A stretch of 64,000 bases of DNA. Source: an uncultured Prevotella sp. Its GTDB lineage: Bacteria > Bacteroidota > Bacteroidia > Bacteroidales > Bacteroidaceae. The DNA lies in NCBI GenBank assembly GCA_900548585.1, contig URLI01000006.1:1-64000 (forward strand), given 5' to 3'. The notes beneath the pieces were generated by a model, which ran no database searches, was not told where the DNA came from, and worked only from the letters and a program-made list of their open reading frames with translations. Below are positions 61,178 through 64,000 of the stretch, one piece after another (within the stretch, counting starts at the first letter, position 1; each line of letters begins with the position of its first letter). The translations under genes were made by a program, and so were the position numbers.

Positions 61178-63535
61178 TTAAGAAAGCAGTTTATCAGCCA
61201 TTGCGGCAGCGGCGCGCCGGCCGTCTCCCATGGCAAGTATAACAGTTGCTCCGCCACGAACGATGTCACCACCGGCAAACACATCCGGGCGTGAACTTTG
61301 CATTTGTTCGTTGACAACAATTGTGTTCTTCCTTCCGAGTTCAAGTCCCTTTATCGACTTTGGTACAAGAGGATTGGGGGAAACACCGACTGCCACTACC
61401 ACCTGATCGACATCTATTGTGACTGTTTTTCCTTCAACAGGTACCGGCTTACGGCGACCACTTGCATCAGGCTCACCAAGTTTCATAACCTGTAGCACAG
61501 CCTGCTTCACCGCCCCACTCTCGTCGGCGATATATTCTATCGGATTGTGGAGCGTGAGGAAGTTTATCCCCTCTTCCTTGGCATGTTTCACCTCTTCGAG
61601 ACGGGCTGGCATCTCCGCCTCAGAGCGACGGTATACCAACGTGACGTTTGCACCAATGCGCTTTGCTGTCCTGCATGAGTCCATCGCTGTGTTTCCTCCA
61701 CCAACGACAAGCACGTTAGTGGCAGGATTGATCGGTGTGTCGGCTTCGGGATTGGCTGCATCCATCAGATTTACACGCGTGAGATACTCGTTAGACGACA
61801 TTATGTTTATGGCATTCTCTCCTGGTATGTTCATGAAGTTTGGCAGACCTGCACCAGAGCCAACGAAAATTCCCTTGAAATTCTGTGCATTAAGTTCTTC
61901 AATGGAGATTGTCTTTCCAACGATAACGTCTGTCAGGAAATGTACGCCCATTTTTTCAAGGTTTTCTATCTCAACGTCAACAATTCGGTTGGGAAGACGG
62001 AACTCCGGGATGCCGTATTTCAGCACGCCACCAATCTCATGCAAAGCCTCGAATACATACACGTCAAATCCTTTCTTAGCCATATCTCCTGCAAAACTCA
62101 GTCCCGACGGCCCGGAACCTACCACAGCAACCTTTATCCCGTTGCTTTTTGCAATCTCTGGCAATGAGATGTTCCCGCTCTCGCGCTCATAATCGGCAGC
62201 GAAACGCTCAAGGTATCCTATTGCAACGGGTTTACCACCACTCTTCAGGTGTATGCACTTGCTCTCACACTGTTTCTCCTGTGGGCATACACGTCCACAA
62301 ACAGCAGGCAGTGCTGACGTGTCTTTCAACACCTTTGCAGCAGCAAGGAACTGCCCGCGCTCTATATTCTTAATGAATGAAGGAATGTCAATGCCAACTG
62401 GACATCCATCAACACATGTAGGTCTTGGACAATCGAGGCATCTTTTTGCCTCGTTGACAGCCATCTCGCTTGTCAATCCGATGTTGACTTCCTCAGTTCT
62501 TGTCGTTGCACGATACAAGGGGTCAAGCTCCGGCATGACAACGCGCTCCATCGCCATTCTGTCCTTGGGCTTCATGCTCTTGCGCAACTCCATACGCCAA
62601 GCCGATTTCTTGTCCGTAAGTTCTTCTATTGTTTCGTCCGTAGGCTTGTTGTCCATAACTGGCTGGCCACAAGACTTTGGTTTCGTTTCATCCTGCTCTT
62701 TTAAACTGTGGGCATTGCTTTCAAAACGATTAAGTTCTTCCTTTTCTTCCCGCTTGAAAGTACCCATGCGTTTGAACATTTCGTCCCAGTCAACCAAGGC
62801 ACCGTCAAACTCAGGGCCATCGATGCACACGAACTTTGTCTTACCACCGATTGTGAGTCGGCAGGCGCCACACATTCCCGTGCCATCAACCATTATAGTG
62901 TTGAGCGACACGTCTGTCGGTATGTTATATTTCTGTGTGAGTAGACAGCAGAACTTCATCATTATCGGAGGTCCGATGGCAAATGCCTTGTCAATCTTCG
63001 GCTCCTGTTTTATGAATTTCTCCATACCTACCGTCACAACTCCTTTCTCGCCGTATGATCCGTCGTCGGTCATTATAATCAGTTCGTCAGAAGATGCCCT
63101 CACCTCATCCTCAAGTATGATAAGATCTTTGCTGCGTCCTGCTATAACAGACAGCACCCTGTTCCCGGCAGCCTTGAGTGCCTTGATTATTGGCAGCATC
63201 GGTGCAACGCCGACACCGCCTCCCGCACAAAGCACTGTACCGAAATTCTCGATATGCGTAGGGTTGCCGAGAGGTCCGACAACATCTGTTACATAGTCGC
63301 CAACGTTAAGGTTGCACATTTTCACGCTTGACAGCCCGACTTTCTGCACAACGAGCGTTATCGTACCTCTCTCAACATCGGCATCAGCAATGGTAAGTGG
63401 CATGCGTTCCCCTCGTTTGCCTACCCTTACTATAACGAAATTGCCTGCCTTGCGGCTTTTGGCAATAAGAGGAGCCTCAACCTCGAACAAGAACACTTTT
63501 TCCGAGAATTGCTTCTTGCTAACTACCCTGTTCAT
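61178..63535 (-). CDS. NfnAB-like fusion: ferredoxin-NADP reductase/DHODH B-type subunit fused to glutamate synthase small-type subunit
   Basis: 785 aa. N-terminal part (1-260): FAD/NAD reductase with GGGVGVAPMLP and a 2Fe-2S site, DGTGMCGAC...C (Cys222, 225, 237; Asp218 possible fourth ligand). Linker about 265-310. C-terminal part: two cysteine quartets (366, 369, 374, 378; 413, 417, 423, 427) for 4Fe-4S clusters, then FAD/NADPH folds (VVGSGPSGLSFAGDMAK and VVGGGNTAMDS). It resembles NfnA plus NfnB, which bifurcate electrons between NADPH, ferredoxin and NAD. True bifurcation must be tested. No gltB is adjacent. Confidence 0.9.
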   Translation of the reverse strand: MNRVVSKKQFSEKVFLFEVEAPLIAKSRKAGNFVIVRVGKRGERMPLTIADADVERGTITLVVQKVGLSSVKMCNLNVGDYVTDVVGPLGNPTHIENFGTVLCAGGGVGVAPMLPIIKALKAAGNRVLSVIAGRSKDLIILEDEVRASSDELIIMTDDGSYGEKGVVTVGMEKFIKQEPKIDKAFAIGPPIMMKFCCLLTQKYNIPTDVSLNTIMVDGTGMCGACRLTIGGKTKFVCIDGPEFDGALVDWDEMFKRMGTFKREEKEELNRFESNAHSLKEQDETKPKSCGQPVMDNKPTDETIEELTDKKSAWRMELRKSMKPKDRMAMERVVMPELDPLYRATTRTEEVNIGLTSEMAVNEAKRCLDCPRPTCVDGCPVGIDIPSFIKNIERGQFLAAAKVLKDTSALPAVCGRVCPQEKQCESKCIHLKSGGKPVAIGYLERFAADYERESGNISLPEIAKSNGIKVAVVGSGPSGLSFAGDMAKKGFDVYVFEALHEIGGVLKYGIPEFRLPNRIVDVEIENLEKMGVHFLTDVIVGKTISIEELNAQNFKGIFVGSGAGLPNFMNIPGENAINIMSSNEYLTRVNLMDAANPEADTPINPATNVLVVGGGNTAMDSCRTAKRIGANVTLVYRRSEAEMPARLEEVKHAKEEGINFLTLHNPIEYIADESGAVKQAVLQVMKLGEPDASGRRKPVPVEGKTVTIDVDQVVVAVGVSPNPLVPKSIKGLELGRKNTIVVNEQMQSSRPDVFAGGDIVRGGATVILAMGDGRRAAAAMADKLLS

Positions 63536-63587
63536 AATTAAATTTTGTTTTTAATATTAGAATATAAGGTTATTTATTTTTCGTCAA

Positions 63588-64000
63588 TCAATCTATCATA
63601 TCAAAACCGGTGTATGGCACGAGAGCCTTCGGTATGCGTATGCCTTCCTCCGTCTGGTTGTTCTCAAGCAGTGCCGCAACTATGCGTGGCAACGCGAGGG
63701 CAGAGCCGTTGAGGGTGTGGCACAGTTCCGTCTTCTTAGTTTCACTGTTGCGATAGCGACATTTCAGCCTGTTTGCCTGATAATTGTCGAAATTACTTAC
63801 AGAAGAAACTTCGAGCCAACGTTTCTGTGCTTCCGAATAGACCTCGAAGTCATAGCATATTGAGGATGTGAACGACTGGTCGCCGCCGCATAACAGCAGT
63901 ATGCGGTATGGCAGTTCGAGTTTTTTCAACAATCCTTCAACATGCTCCAGCATCTCTCTGTGACTTTCCTTCGAGTGGCTCGGCTTGTCGATACGCACTA
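63588..64000 (-). CDS. serS: Serine--tRNA ligase, C-terminal part (5' end beyond the window)
   Basis: The visible 137 C-terminal residues hold class II motif 2-type REMLEHVEGLLKKLELPYRI, SVSNFDNYQANRLKCRYRN and motif 3 LNGSALALPRIVAALLENNQT, ending YTGFDMID. These fix it as SerRS. The N-terminal coiled-coil arm lies outside the window. The gene lies 52 nt upstream of the nfn-like gene. Confidence 0.93.
   Translation of the reverse strand, partial: VRIDKPSHSKESHREMLEHVEGLLKKLELPYRILLLCGGDQSFTSSICYDFEVYSEAQKRWLEVSSVSNFDNYQANRLKCRYRNSETKKTELCHTLNGSALALPRIVAALLENNQTEEGIRIPKALVPYTGFDMID

Noticed and set aside
62253..63296. A 347-aa plus-strand reading frame opposite the nfn-like gene
   Set aside because: Antisense shadow; Ser/Pro/Thr-rich sequence without domains, while the minus strand holds clear Cys motifs and FAD folds.

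Overview
The window is a continuous chromosomal stretch from a member of the Bacteroidota, most likely Prevotellaceae (Prevotella or a close relative). The reasons are: many promoters carry the Bacteroidota -7 box TAnnTTTG with a TTTG-like -33 box 19-20 nt upstream; starts mostly lack Shine-Dalgarno sequences; lineage-typical families occur (DUF4270, DUF4296, DUF4348, choice-of-anchor Q lipoprotein, golvesin-type amidase lipoprotein, plant-type PPi-phosphofructokinase, S9 tripeptidyl peptidase, fused NfnAB-like protein); and many predicted lipoproteins are present. I see no integrase, transposase, prophage, CRISPR array, rRNA or tRNA. It looks like core genome, with genes packed tightly into operons.

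Layout. 0-4 kb: panC-panD (minus) diverge from a GT5 N-domain-only protein, a DUF4270 lipoprotein and a 42-aa ORF. 4-9 kb: cdd, a beta-helix lipoprotein, comM-like ATPase and an orphan Wza-like lipoprotein (minus). 8.9-16.7 kb: S9 peptidase and THUMP methyltransferase, a 600-bp gap with a 22-bp repeat array, then the operon SPOR lipoprotein-ruvX-def-TPR protein. 16.9-17.8 kb: three-gene YtxH/holin-like/small basic protein cluster. 17.8-25.6 kb: MBL hydrolase, murB, DUF4348 lipoprotein, GT2, PBP4, pheS, DUF389. 25.6-31.4 kb: operon ileS-dksA/traR-lspA-DUF4296-72aa. 31.4-32.7 kb: second 22-bp array, RNase P RNA, YkvA. 32.8-39 kb: FadL-type porin, a Tyr/Arg/Gly-rich secreted protein, prmA, GH25, pfp. 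39-46.7 kb: small protein, acyltransferase, amidase lipoprotein, YgiQ radical SAM, ABC-F. 46.7-51.3 kb: grpE-dnaJ behind a sigma-54-type promoter, third 22-bp array, folC, galM. 51.6-56.6 kb: AspT-type transporter, sodium-pump decarboxylase gamma/biotin/beta subunits and a LuxR-type regulator. 56.7-64 kb: minus-strand run serS (partial), NfnAB-like fusion, PD40 protein, uridine phosphorylase, threonine aldolase, mnmE.

How the genes work together: most are housekeeping. Groups include coenzyme A precursors (panC, panD), translation and RNA processing (ileS, pheS, serS, def, rnpB, prmA, mnmE, THUMP methyltransferase, ABC-F), folding (grpE, dnaJ), envelope (murB, PBP4, lspA, GH25, amidase, lipoproteins) and redox/sodium energetics (NfnAB-like protein, decarboxylase pump, pfp).

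Most worth a second look: (i) a dispersed family of four-unit, 22-bp tandem arrays with an invariant CGGCG core at three intergenic loci, each array internally homogeneous; (ii) a perfectly spaced GG-N10-GC sigma-54-type promoter whose predicted start coincides with a hairpin at the 5' end of the grpE-dnaJ transcript; (iii) a 39-nt promoter cassette duplicated upstream of the DUF4348 gene and pheS; (iv) an ABC-F protein in which one whole ATP site has decayed.
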